From Alphaproteobacteria bacterium (GTDB lineage: Bacteria; Pseudomonadota; Alphaproteobacteria; UBA8366), in the NCBI GenBank assembly GCA_030743445.1, contig JASLSL010000182.1, forward strand, positions 1-13,145: 13,145 bases of DNA, written 5' to 3'. Of this stretch, positions 6,482 to 12,808 are shown piece after piece. Below the pieces are notes generated by a model. The model saw only the letters and a program-made list of their open reading frames with translations. It searched no databases and had not been told where the DNA came from. The first letter of the stretch is position 1; the number at the start of each line of letters is the position of its first letter. The position numbers and the translations under genes are program-made.

Positions 6482-7345
6482 ATGAGCTACCAGACCATCG
6501 AGGTGCGGCCGATTACGGGCGCGCTGGGCGCCGAGATCGAGGGCATCGATCTCTCGACGGAGTTGGACAACCAGACCTTCGACGAGGTCCACCGGGCGCT
6601 GTTGGAAAACCTGGTGATCTTCTTCCGCGACCAGGACCTGAAGCCGGACCAGCAAATCGCCTTCGCCCGGCGGTTCGGCGACATCCACTTCCACCCGTTC
6701 ATGAAGGGGCTCGACGACCACCCGGAAATCCTCGAGTTGATCAAGGAAGAAGCCGACACCCGCACCTTCGGCGCGGTCTGGCACACCGACCAGATGTTCA
6801 ATCCGAAACCGGCGTTGGCCACCATGCTCTACGCCAAGGAGGTGCCGCCGGCCGGCGGCGACACGATGTACGCCAACATGTACATGGCCTACGACGCGCT
6901 GTCGGACGGCATGAAGGAGGTTGCCGGAAAACTCAAGACCTTCAACGTTGGCGACCGGATGAAGAGCCACGGCAGGGAAGCGCGCAAGGACCGCTACAAG
7001 GGCAGCAAGGCGATGCAAGCCAAGGTCAAGGATCCGGGCGACGACGTGGTGACCGAGGCGGTCCATCCGCTGGTGCGAACCCACCCGGAGACCGGCCGGA
7101 AGGCGATCTACCTCGGCAACCACTCCCAGCACTTCGACGGCATGACCGAGGAAGAGAGCGCACCGCTGCTAAAGTTCTTCGCGAAACACGCGACGCAGCC
7201 GGAATTCGTCTGCCGTTTCCGCTGGAAAGTCGGCTCGCTCGCGCTCTGGGACAACCGGTGCACCCAGCACTACGCGGTCGGCGACTACGACGGCGAGCGC
7301 CGCCGGATGCATCGCATCACCATCGCGGGCGACAGGCCCTTCTAA
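6482..7345 (+). CDS. TauD/TfdA family Fe(II)/2-oxoglutarate-dependent dioxygenase
   Basis: A 287-residue non-heme iron oxygenase that hydroxylates its substrate with O2 and 2-oxoglutarate, giving succinate and CO2. The family frame is complete: N-terminal ITGALGAEIEGIDLS (11-25), the iron ligands H101 and D103 in VWHTDQMF, GGDTMYANMYMAYD (125-138) with the 2-oxoglutarate Thr, the distal iron ligand H263 in LWDNRCTQHYAVGDY, and R278 in RRMHRITI for the 2-oxoglutarate carboxylate. Start ATG 6482 is supported by GGGGAG about 6 bases upstream; an in-frame ATG 60 bases earlier sits in the candidate promoter. TauD relatives act on taurine, phenoxyacetates, alkyl sulfates or quaternary amines; which applies here is unknown. 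It is divergent from the acyl-CoA operon and followed after 16 bases by a dehydrogenase, suggesting hydroxylation and then redox work on the same molecule. Confidence 0.92.
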   Translation: MSYQTIEVRPITGALGAEIEGIDLSTELDNQTFDEVHRALLENLVIFFRDQDLKPDQQIAFARRFGDIHFHPFMKGLDDHPEILELIKEEADTRTFGAVWHTDQMFNPKPALATMLYAKEVPPAGGDTMYANMYMAYDALSDGMKEVAGKLKTFNVGDRMKSHGREARKDRYKGSKAMQAKVKDPGDDVVTEAVHPLVRTHPETGRKAIYLGNHSQHFDGMTEEESAPLLKFFAKHATQPEFVCRFRWKVGSLALWDNRCTQHYAVGDYDGERRRMHRITIAGDRPF

Positions 7346-7361
7346 CGACGGGACAAGACAC

Positions 7362-8411
7362 ATGGGCAAGAAAATCGCGGTCGTCGGGGCCGGCGCGCTC
7401 GGCGGGCATGTCGGCGCCTACCTCACCAGGTCGGGCGAGGACGTCATCCTGATCGACCCGTGGCCGGAGCATGTCGAGAAGATGCGCGGCCACGGCCTCG
7501 AGCTACTCGGCCTGACCGAGGAGGAGAACTTCACCACGCCGGTGCGCGCGATGCACCTGACCGAGGTACAAAACCTGACCAAGGAGCCGATCGACATCGC
7601 CTTCGTCGCGACCAAGTCCTACGACACCGTTTGGGCGACGACGATGATCGCGCAATACCTGGCGCCGGGCGGCTTTGTCGTCTCGCTGCAGAACTCGATC
7701 AACGAGGAGCGCATCGCCGGGGTCGTCGGCTGGGGCAAGACGGTCGGCTGCATCGCCAGCATGATCGCGGTCGAGCTGTTCGAGCCGGGCTGCATCCAGC
7801 GCAACGTCAGCAAGGGCGGCGAGCAGCACATCGTGTTCCGGGTCGGCGAGGTGCACGGCCGCAAGACCGAGCGGGTGGCGGAAATCGCCGAGATGCTGAA
7901 GCCGGTCGACAGCTCCAAGGTGACCGAAAACCTGTGGGGCGAGCGTTGGACCAAGCTCTGCATCAATGCCATGCGCAACAGCGTCTCGGCCTCGACCGGC
8001 CAGGGCGGCAACCAGAACGACCGCGACGAGGTCACCCGCCGGCTCGCGATCCGTCTCGCCGGCGAGGCGATCGACGTCGGCCTGGCGCTCGGCTACGACC
8101 TTGAGAACATGTACGGCATGACGCCGGACAAGATTTCGGCCGCCGGCGGCGGCGATGCGGCGGCACTCGAGGAGGTCGAGAATACCCTGTTGGAGAACAC
8201 CCGCTTTCGCAACGACGAGCAGCGTCCCTCGATGGGCCAGGACATCCAAAAGGGCCGGCGCACCGAGATCGACTTCATCAACGGCCTGGTCGCCGAGAAG
8301 GGCAAGGAGGCCGGCATCCCGACCCCGGCCAACGAGGCGATCGCCGAGGTCGTCCGCAAGGTCGAGCGCGGCGAGCTCGCCCCCGACCCGGCCAACGTCG
8401 CGCATATTTAG
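7362..8411 (+). CDS. Ketopantoate reductase (ApbA/PanE) family dehydrogenase
   Basis: A 349-residue 6-phosphogluconate-dehydrogenase-like oxidoreductase with the two PanE domains. The Rossmann motif GAGALGG (9-15) is followed by VILIDPW with D32 at the end of strand 2; K85 (VATKSYDT) and N111 (SLQNSINEE) follow. The C-terminal helical domain holds the catalytic lysine K198 and N202 in RWTKLCINAMRNSVS, then S290 and E302 in PSMGQDIQKGRRTEIDFINGLV. E. coli PanE has an arginine where this protein has D32; an acidic residue there usually favours NAD over NADPH, so an oxidative, catabolic role may be more likely than pantothenate synthesis. It lies 16 bases after the dioxygenase with only a weak ribosome site, consistent with a two-gene operon. 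Length (349) exceeds typical PanE (about 300), with an extra segment around 250-275. Confidence 0.88.
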   Translation: MGKKIAVVGAGALGGHVGAYLTRSGEDVILIDPWPEHVEKMRGHGLELLGLTEEENFTTPVRAMHLTEVQNLTKEPIDIAFVATKSYDTVWATTMIAQYLAPGGFVVSLQNSINEERIAGVVGWGKTVGCIASMIAVELFEPGCIQRNVSKGGEQHIVFRVGEVHGRKTERVAEIAEMLKPVDSSKVTENLWGERWTKLCINAMRNSVSASTGQGGNQNDRDEVTRRLAIRLAGEAIDVGLALGYDLENMYGMTPDKISAAGGGDAAALEEVENTLLENTRFRNDEQRPSMGQDIQKGRRTEIDFINGLVAEKGKEAGIPTPANEAIAEVVRKVERGELAPDPANVAHI

Positions 8412-8447
8412 CAATCGTGAGCGCGGTTAGGTGCGTAAATCAAGATT

Positions 8448-8591
8448 CGTCATCCCGGACGGGCGAAGCCCGATCCGGGACCCATTCCTGAGATACGCTG
8501 ACAAGCATCCTGCCGCTGGGTTGTTCTCCGGAATGGGTCCCGGCTCGCGCCCATCCACCTTGCAGGTATCTGGGCTTGACCGGGAATGACG
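8448..8591. repeat. Nested palindromic repeat (REP/MITE-like) upstream of the AhpD-like gene
   Basis: About 145 bases with nested inverted repeats. CGTCATCCCGG at 8448-8458 pairs with CCGGGAATGACG at 8580-8591 (one extra base), and CCGGGACCCATTCC (8475-8488) pairs perfectly with GGAATGGGTCCCGG (8530-8543). A smaller hairpin, CCGGA-CGGGC with GCCCG-TCCGG, sits at 8455-8478. The rest of the 218-base gap (8412-8447 and 8592-8629) holds nothing I recognise apart from the downstream ribosome site. The layout fits the non-autonomous intergenic palindromes common in alphaproteobacterial genomes. Confidence 0.75.
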
Positions 8592-8629
8592 GCTTGGGGA
8601 AGTTAGGTAGAGGATAGAGGAGCGATACC

Positions 8630-9214
8630 ATGGCCCGCGTGATGGACCTTTCGATCGACGAGGCGCCGGTGGCGGCGCGCGCCGACTACGCGCGCTATGC
8701 CGAGCAGTTCGGGTATTTCTCCAACCTGATTCCGGTCTATGCCCACTCGCCGGAGGGGCTGCGCCACATCTTCAGCCTTTCGGCCGAGATGCGCGAGGCC
8801 GAGGTCCTGCCCCAGCGCCTGGTCGAAATCGCGACCGTGGCCGTGAGCCGGGTCAACGAATGCCCCTATTGCGTCGCCTACCACTCGGCCCGGCTGGTCG
8901 ACCACGGGCTCGACGCCGAGACGGTGGAGAACATCCTGGAGCCTGCGGTCCCCGGCCTCGACGAGGTCGAAATCCTGGTGCGCGACTACGCGCGCCTCGT
9001 CACCGAGCGGCCGTGGGGCATCCGCGACAAGGTGTTCGAGGATCTGCGCCGGCACTTCAGCGAAGGCCAGATCGTCGCCCTAACCATCCGAATCGCGCTG
9101 ACCGGCCTCTTCAACAAGGTCAACATGGCCCTTGAGATCGAGATGGAGGACGGCTTCGCCGATGAGCTGAGCCGCACCGGCCTCTCCGAGGCCAACCTGC
9201 CCCAGCCGGGATAG
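8630..9214 (+). CDS. Carboxymuconolactone decarboxylase family / AhpD-like peroxidase-related protein
   Basis: A 194-residue all-helical protein of the AhpD/CMD superfamily. The redox signature ECPYCVAYHS (77-86) holds C78, C81 and H85 in the C-x-x-C-x3-H spacing used by AhpD-type alkylhydroperoxidases; a single CMD repeat occupies about residues 40-125, followed by a helical tail. Members reduce peroxides with a thiol partner, or, when the cysteines are missing, decarboxylate gamma-carboxymuconolactone. With the cysteines present, a redox role is likelier. GAGGAG lies 7 bases before the ATG. The gene stands alone: palindromic repeats fill both flanks, and the next gene runs in the opposite direction, so it is probably its own transcription unit. 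Its link to the neighbouring catabolic genes is unproved; oxidative detoxification beside an oxygenase would fit. Confidence 0.87.
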   Translation: MARVMDLSIDEAPVAARADYARYAEQFGYFSNLIPVYAHSPEGLRHIFSLSAEMREAEVLPQRLVEIATVAVSRVNECPYCVAYHSARLVDHGLDAETVENILEPAVPGLDEVEILVRDYARLVTERPWGIRDKVFEDLRRHFSEGQIVALTIRIALTGLFNKVNMALEIEMEDGFADELSRTGLSEANLPQPG

Positions 9215-9236
9215 CCGGTCGCTACGCAACACCATC

Positions 9237-9260
9237 CGTCATTCCCGGGACAAGCGGGAC
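9237..9260. repeat. Partial copy of the GTCATTCCCGG repeat
   Basis: CGTCATTCCCGGGACAAGCG matches the outer arm of the palindromic element on the other side of the AhpD-like gene (reverse complement of 8580-8591), but no partner arm follows. It looks like a truncated or half unit. With the next two repeat entries it accounts for most of the 302-base gap 9215-9516, in which I see no gene. Confidence 0.55.
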
Positions 9261-9281
9261 TCAAGATACACGTAAAACTCA

Positions 9282-9325
9282 CCTCATGGCTCGCTTGTCG
9301 AAGTATGAGGAAGCGAGCCATGAGG
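9282..9325. repeat. Perfect 15-bp hairpin repeat
   Basis: CCTCATGGCTCGCTT (9282-9296) and its exact complement AAGCGAGCCATGAGG (9311-9325) enclose a 14-base loop. It could terminate transcription of the AhpD-like gene, but no run of T follows on the plus strand (AAATTCTT). I therefore read it first as a REP-like palindrome with a possible stop or mRNA-stabilising effect. Confidence 0.6.
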
Positions 9326-9338
9326 AAATTCTTACTTG

Positions 9339-9511
9339 GACCCCCTCCCCCAAGCCCCCTCCCACGTTGGGGAGGGGGCACTAATTTTCGAGCCAACACG
9401 GACTGTCCCCTCCCCTTGGTCCCCTCCCTCGTAGGGGAGGGGGAACTAATTTTCGAGCCGACACGGACCGTCCCCTCTCCCCAACGAGGGGGAGGGTTAG
9501 GGAGGGGGGGC
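9339..9511. repeat. Array of CCCTCCC/GGGAGGG hairpins with a 65-base direct repeat
   Basis: Three C-rich/G-rich hairpins follow one another, the clearest being CCCCCTCCC (9355-9363) with GGGAGGGGG (9370-9378) and CCCCTCCC (9421-9428) with GGGAGGGG (9435-9442). The G-rich strand, a CTAATTTTCGAGCC core, ACACGGAC and a C-rich end recur 65 bases apart (9369-9415 and 9434-9482) with only a few differences. The two ends of the array are inverted relative to one another. The array ends 6 bases before the stop of the minus-strand guanylyltransferase and lies between convergent genes, so it may also act as a two-way terminator. Confidence 0.7.
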
Positions 9512-9516
9512 CGCGC

Positions 9517-10950
9517 TCACTCCCGGCCGTAATCGTCCTCGAGGCGCTCGATATCGTCCTCGCCGAGATAGTCGCCGGTCTGCACCTCGATGATGTGCAG
9601 CGGCTCGTCCCCCGGGTTCTCCAGCCGGTGGACCTCGCCGATCGGAATATAGGCCGACTGGTCGGGCCTCAAATCGAAAGTCTCGTCGCCGCGGGTGACG
9701 CGTGCCATACCGCGCACCACGACCCAGTGCTCGGCCCGCTTGCCGTGCTTCTGCAGCGATAGCTGGGCCCCGGGCTTGACCATCAGGCGCTTGGCGCGAA
9801 AGCGCTCGCCATGGTCGATCTCCTGGTAGTAGCCCCACGGGCGGTATACCCGGCGATGGATCTCCGCCTCCTGGCGGCCGTCCTTGCCGAGCCGCTCGAC
9901 CAGCGGCCTGACCTCGGCACTCCGGCCCTTCGGCACGATCAGCACCGCGTCCTCGGTCGTGACCACGACCAAATCCTCGATCCCGATGGCGGCGATGAGC
10001 CGGCCGTCCGCGCTGCGCAGGTAGCTGTTCCGGACATCCTCGAGCGCGGTGTCGCCGAGCACCACGTTGCCGTCCGCGTCCTTGTCGCCGATTTCCCACA
10101 ACGCCGGCCAAGCGCCGACGTCGTTCCAGCCGAAATCGACCGGCACCACCGCGGCGCGCCCGGTGTGCTCCATCACCGCAAAGTCGATCGAGCCCGCCGG
10201 CGATCCGGCGAACGCGTCCTCGCCGAGGCGCAGGAAGCCGAGGTCGCCGCTCGCGGCCGCGACCGCTTCGCGACAACTCGCCAACATGTCGGGCTGCAGG
10301 CGTTCCAGCTCCTCGAGGTAGGCCGCCGCGGAAAAGACGAACATGCCGCTGTTCCAGGTGTAGCTGCCGGCATCGAGGAATTCCCGCGCGCGGGCGGCGT
10401 CCGGCTTTTCGACGAAGGAGTCGATCCGGAAGCACCCGACCGCACCCTCGACGGGACCGCCGCGTCGGATATAACCGTAGCCGGTCTCGGGCGCCGTGGG
10501 CGGTACCCCGAAGGCGACCAGCGAGCCGGTGCGCGCCGCCTCGGCCGCCAACTCCACCGCCGCCTCGAAGGCCATGCGATCGCGCACCAGGTGGTCGGAC
10601 GGAAACACCGCCAGGATTGCCTCTTCGTCGTCCGCGGCCAGCATCAGTGCCGCGGCCGCGGCCGCCGGCGCGGTGTTGCGGCCGACCGGCTCCAAGACGA
10701 TGGCGCCGGCCACGACGCCGATTTCGCGAAGCTGCTCGGCGATGATGAACCGGTGCTCGGCGTTGGCGATCAGGGTCGGGACATGGAACAGGTCGTCCGA
10801 CCCGACGCGCAACACGGTTTCCTGCAGCATCGAGTACCGCCCGGCGAGCGGCAGCAACTGTTTCGGGTACAGCGCCCGCGACAACGGCCACAAGCGCGTC
10901 CCCGAGCCACCCGACAGGATGACCGGATGCACCTTGTGCGACGAATCCAT
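9517..10950 (-). CDS. manC: Bifunctional mannose-1-phosphate guanylyltransferase / mannose-6-phosphate isomerase
   Basis: A 477-residue two-domain enzyme making GDP-mannose for exopolysaccharide, LPS or glycan synthesis. The nucleotidyltransferase domain opens with ILSGGSGTRLWPLSR and YPKQLLPL (11-36), then VFPSDH (115-120), ETGYGYI (155-161), FVEKP (179-183) and WNSGMF (199-204). A short left-handed-helix region follows, then a type II isomerase cupin domain: YRPWGYYQEID (369-379), QLSLQKHGKRAEHWVVVRG (396-414) and YIPIGEVHRLENPG (434-447). The usual metal-binding H-x-H of the cupin is H402-G-K404 here, so one predicted ligand is replaced by Lys; E407 or H408 and H441 remain. Isomerase activity is therefore uncertain. 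ATG 10950 has AAGG just upstream; the frame stays open far beyond it only because it runs antisense to the kinase gene. Symbol given by family, not by locus context. Confidence 0.93.
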   Translation of the reverse strand: MDSSHKVHPVILSGGSGTRLWPLSRALYPKQLLPLAGRYSMLQETVLRVGSDDLFHVPTLIANAEHRFIIAEQLREIGVVAGAIVLEPVGRNTAPAAAAAALMLAADDEEAILAVFPSDHLVRDRMAFEAAVELAAEAARTGSLVAFGVPPTAPETGYGYIRRGGPVEGAVGCFRIDSFVEKPDAARAREFLDAGSYTWNSGMFVFSAAAYLEELERLQPDMLASCREAVAAASGDLGFLRLGEDAFAGSPAGSIDFAVMEHTGRAAVVPVDFGWNDVGAWPALWEIGDKDADGNVVLGDTALEDVRNSYLRSADGRLIAAIGIEDLVVVTTEDAVLIVPKGRSAEVRPLVERLGKDGRQEAEIHRRVYRPWGYYQEIDHGERFRAKRLMVKPGAQLSLQKHGKRAEHWVVVRGMARVTRGDETFDLRPDQSAYIPIGEVHRLENPGDEPLHIIEVQTGDYLGEDDIERLEDDYGRE

Positions 10951-10955
10951 CCACC

Positions 10956-10990
10956 TTGCTAGCAAATGTCCGCGTTCCCGCCAATGGCGG
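10956..10990. promoter_or_regulatory. Two small palindromes in the divergent guanylyltransferase-kinase gap
   Basis: TTGCTAGCAA (10956-10965) is a perfect 10-base palindrome next to the guanylyltransferase ribosome site, and CCGCC-AAT-GGCGG (10978-10990) is a perfect hairpin a few bases further. Either could be an operator or 5'-leader structure. Both are short enough to be chance. Confidence 0.25.
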
Positions 10991-11005
10991 AGGCCGCCGA
11001 CGGGT

Positions 11006-11036
11006 TTGAAGAACTCGATCGCAGCCGTGTTATTGT
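11006..11036 (+). promoter_or_regulatory. Weak candidate promoter of the ribokinase-like gene
   Basis: TTGAAG (11006-11011) and TATTGT (11031-11036) are 19 bases apart and lie about 35 bases before the start codon. The spacer is longer than ideal and the match is partial, so this is a tentative placement in the 120-base divergent gap. Confidence 0.22.
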
Positions 11037-11070
11037 CACTGAGTTCGAGCGGCAAACTTGGCAGAGGGCA

Positions 11071-11976
11071 ATGATCACCGTCTTCGGTTCGATCAACATC
11101 GACCTGGCGATGCCCGTCGGGCGGCTGCCCGCCCCGGGCGAGACGATGCTGTGTCCGACTTACGAAATGGTGCCGGGCGGCAAGGGCGCCAATCAGGCGC
11201 TCGCCGCGGCGCGCGCCGGCGCCGATGTGCGGATGGTCGGCCGGGTCGGGGGCGACGCCATGACCGAGCCGGCGCTTTCCCTCATGCGGGCGGGCGGCGT
11301 CGACCTCGCGTCGATCGAGGCGGGCAAGCAATCGACCGGCTGCGCGGCGGTCTGGATCGACGGCGCGGGCGAGAACGCGATCGTCGTCGCCAGTGGCGCC
11401 AACCAAGAGGTCACCGCCGACCAGGTGCCGGACGAAGCGCTCGGCCCCGAGGCCATCCTGATCCTGCAGATGGAGGTGCGCCCCGAGGAAAACTGGGCCG
11501 CGATCCGCCGCGCCAAGGCGAGCGGCGCCCGTGTCATGCTGAGCGTCGCCCCCGCCGCCCCGGTACCGGACGAGATTTTGGACCAAATCGACTTTCTGCT
11601 GATCAACCAAGTCGAGGGTGCCGCGGTCGCGGCGGCCGCCGGGATATCGCCGGGCGACGATAGCGAGTTGCCGGGCCTTCTCGCCAGCCGGCACGATCTC
11701 GTCTGCGTCATGACCCTTGGGCCGGACGGCGTCTTGGCGGCGGGACCGGACGGCGTCCACAGGGTCCCGGCCCTGAAAATTGAGCCGGTCGACACGACGG
11801 GCGCCGGCGACGCCTTCGCGGGTTGCCTCGCGGCGGCGCTCGACGGTGGCGGCGACCTCGCCTCCGCGTTGCGTTTCGCGACCGTCGGCGCCGGCCTCGC
11901 CTGCACCGTGCTGGGGGCGCAGACCAGCCTCGCGACCCGCGCCGCAATAGAGGCCCGCCTCGCCGATTTGGCTTAA
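11071..11976 (+). CDS. rbsK: PfkB-family carbohydrate kinase, ribokinase-like
   Basis: A 301-residue ribokinase-fold kinase that phosphorylates a sugar or nucleoside using ATP. It begins ITVFGSINIDLAMPVGRLP (2-20), with the Asp that contacts sugar hydroxyls, then the ribokinase signature VPGGKGANQALAAARAGADV (34-53). The C-terminal PfkB signature DTTGAGDAFAGCLAAAL (241-257) contains the catalytic base D247 and the anion hole. GGKGANQ and overall length fit ribokinase better than fructokinase or adenosine kinase, but family members act on several sugars, so D-ribose is a best guess. Start ATG 11071 has AGAGGG close upstream; the open frame upstream of it does not resemble the family. It is divergent from the guanylyltransferase and followed by an 79-base gap with its own candidate promoter, so it is likely monocistronic. 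Confidence 0.9.
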   Translation: MITVFGSINIDLAMPVGRLPAPGETMLCPTYEMVPGGKGANQALAAARAGADVRMVGRVGGDAMTEPALSLMRAGGVDLASIEAGKQSTGCAAVWIDGAGENAIVVASGANQEVTADQVPDEALGPEAILILQMEVRPEENWAAIRRAKASGARVMLSVAPAAPVPDEILDQIDFLLINQVEGAAVAAAAGISPGDDSELPGLLASRHDLVCVMTLGPDGVLAAGPDGVHRVPALKIEPVDTTGAGDAFAGCLAAALDGGGDLASALRFATVGAGLACTVLGAQTSLATRAAIEARLADLA

Positions 11977-11985
11977 TCCGCCCTG

Positions 11986-12013
11986 TTCACATTTGCCGGT
12001 GGCTTGCTACAGT
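11986..12013 (+). promoter_or_regulatory. Candidate promoter of the SRPBCC gene
   Basis: TTCACA (11986-11991), a 16-base spacer and TACAGT (12008-12013) lie about 43 bases before the start codon, in the gap after the kinase gene. The -35 match is 4/6 and the -10 match is 4/6. Confidence 0.33.
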
Positions 12014-12055
12014 GGTCCCAAGGTCGCCAACCAAGGCGACGAGCGGAGGTGGCAG

Positions 12056-12475
12056 ATGTCCAACGTTTCGATGTCGACCGAACTGGCGGTCACCGCCGAC
12101 CAGGTGTGGAGCGTGATCGGCAACTTCAACGCACTGGCGCAATGGCATCCGGCGGTCGAGTCGAGTTCGCTGGAAGAGGGTGGCACCGTGCGCCGATTGA
12201 CCCTCGCCGGAGACGGCGGCGAGATCGTCGAGCGGCTGCAGCACCACGACGACCAGTCGCGGTCCTACACCTACTCGATACTGCAGGGTCCGATCCCGGT
12301 CGAGGATTACGTGTCGACCCTGACGGTGCGCGAGGCGGAATCGGGTGTCGGCTGCGTCGTCGAATGGTCGAGCGAGTTTACCCCCTCGGGCGCGCCGGAA
12401 TCGGAGGCGGTTGCGGCGGTTCGCGGTATCTACGAAGCCGGTCTGGAAAACCTCAAGAAGATGCTGGGCATGTAG
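12056..12475 (+). CDS. SRPBCC-fold (polyketide cyclase/Bet v1-like) protein
   Basis: A 139-residue protein of the START/Bet v1-like SRPBCC superfamily (Polyketide_cyc2 type). The N-terminal helix-strand reads TADQVWSVIGNFNALAQWHP (13-32), the usual V-W-x-x-I-x-D/N-F-x-x-x-x-x-W-H-P pattern. A run of antiparallel strands follows (TVRRLTLAGDGGEIVERL, RSYTYSILQGPIPVEDYVST, CVVEWSSEFTPSG), and the long C-terminal helix from about 113 to 137 closes the hydrophobic cavity. Such proteins bind or modify small hydrophobic ligands; no catalytic residue can be assigned. ATG 12056 is favoured over an in-frame ATG 63 bases upstream because a perfect GGAGGT (12045-12050) lies 5 bases before it. The next gene, a small membrane protein, begins 27 bases after its stop. 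Confidence 0.83.
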   Translation: MSNVSMSTELAVTADQVWSVIGNFNALAQWHPAVESSSLEEGGTVRRLTLAGDGGEIVERLQHHDDQSRSYTYSILQGPIPVEDYVSTLTVREAESGVGCVVEWSSEFTPSGAPESEAVAAVRGIYEAGLENLKKMLGM

Positions 12476-12502
12476 GTCCAGCGCGACGGAAGCTCGCCTG
12501 CC

Positions 12503-12703
12503 ATGATTGAACTAGTCGCCGTCGTCGTCCTCGCGTTCGCCGTCTTGATCTGGGTCGTTTACAAAATGCTCACGCCCGGCCGGGGCGGCGGCGGTCCGAT
12601 CTTCGGCGGGCGCGCCGGCAAGCTGTTGTGGATATTCGGCGGCGGCGGCGCGCTTCTGATCGTAATACTGCTGATCCTCGCGTTCCTCGACGTCGCCCGG
12701 TAA
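12503..12703 (+). CDS. Small two-helix membrane protein, unknown function
   Basis: A 66-residue hydrophobic protein. The first predicted membrane helix is about residues 3-22 (ELVAVVVLAFAVLIWVVYKM), followed by a Gly-rich cytoplasmic-or-periplasmic loop (TPGRGGGGPIFGGRAGK, 24-40), and a second helix about 41-63 ending LDVAR. Charges (K21, R27, R37, K40, R66) do not settle the topology. I do not recognise a family. It is close behind the SRPBCC gene (27 bases) with a modest GGAAG ribosome site 10 bases upstream, so co-transcription is plausible. The frame is supported by the coherent two-helix pattern rather than homology. An opposite-strand frame of similar size is highly acidic and looks like a shadow. 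Confidence 0.6.
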   Translation: MIELVAVVVLAFAVLIWVVYKMLTPGRGGGGPIFGGRAGKLLWIFGGGGALLIVILLILAFLDVAR

Positions 12704-12741
12704 CACCGCGGCCGGTTAGGGCAGTACCCATAACCCGCCGC

Positions 12742-12771
12742 TTCGTGCTAATATTAGGTCAAAGGTATATG
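12742..12771 (+). promoter_or_regulatory. Candidate promoter with embedded CTAATATTAG palindrome before the CBS gene
   Basis: TTCGTG (12742-12747) and TATATG (12766-12771) are 18 bases apart, within an AT-rich patch that stands out from the GC-rich surroundings. A perfect 10-base palindrome, CTAATATTAG (12748-12757), sits between the two elements, where a repressor could block polymerase. The start codon is 38 bases further on. The promoter call is by eye. Confidence 0.38.
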
Positions 12772-12808
12772 CGGCAGCCACGAAACCCGAATGGGGGAGG
12801 CGACGCCC

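Noticed and set aside
4992..6485. 497-codon plus-strand open frame opposite the alpha subunit, and similar long frames at 279-1283, 919-2253, 2671-3885 and 9811-10962
   Set aside because: All are antisense to genes with clear family motifs, have Arg/His/Asp-rich composition typical of GC-rich shadow frames, and show no recognisable domain.
9282..9340. Intrinsic terminator of the AhpD-like gene
   Set aside because: The stem is strong but no T-run follows it, and the loop and arm layout match a repeat better; a terminator role was left as a possibility only.
9369..9482. Possible CRISPR-like direct repeat
   Set aside because: Only two units with a period of 65 bases, no distinct spacers, internal hairpins matching REP-type elements and no cas genes.
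9517..11760. A 747-residue protein containing the guanylyltransferase with a long N-terminal extension
   Set aside because: The extra 270 residues are antisense to the ribokinase-like gene and lack family similarity; the enzyme family begins at the VHPVILSGGSGTR segment, supporting the start at 10950.
12714..12735. Imperfect hairpin GGTTAGGG / CCCATAACC after the small membrane protein
   Set aside because: The stem needs a bulge, is short and has no T-tract, so it does not support a terminator call.
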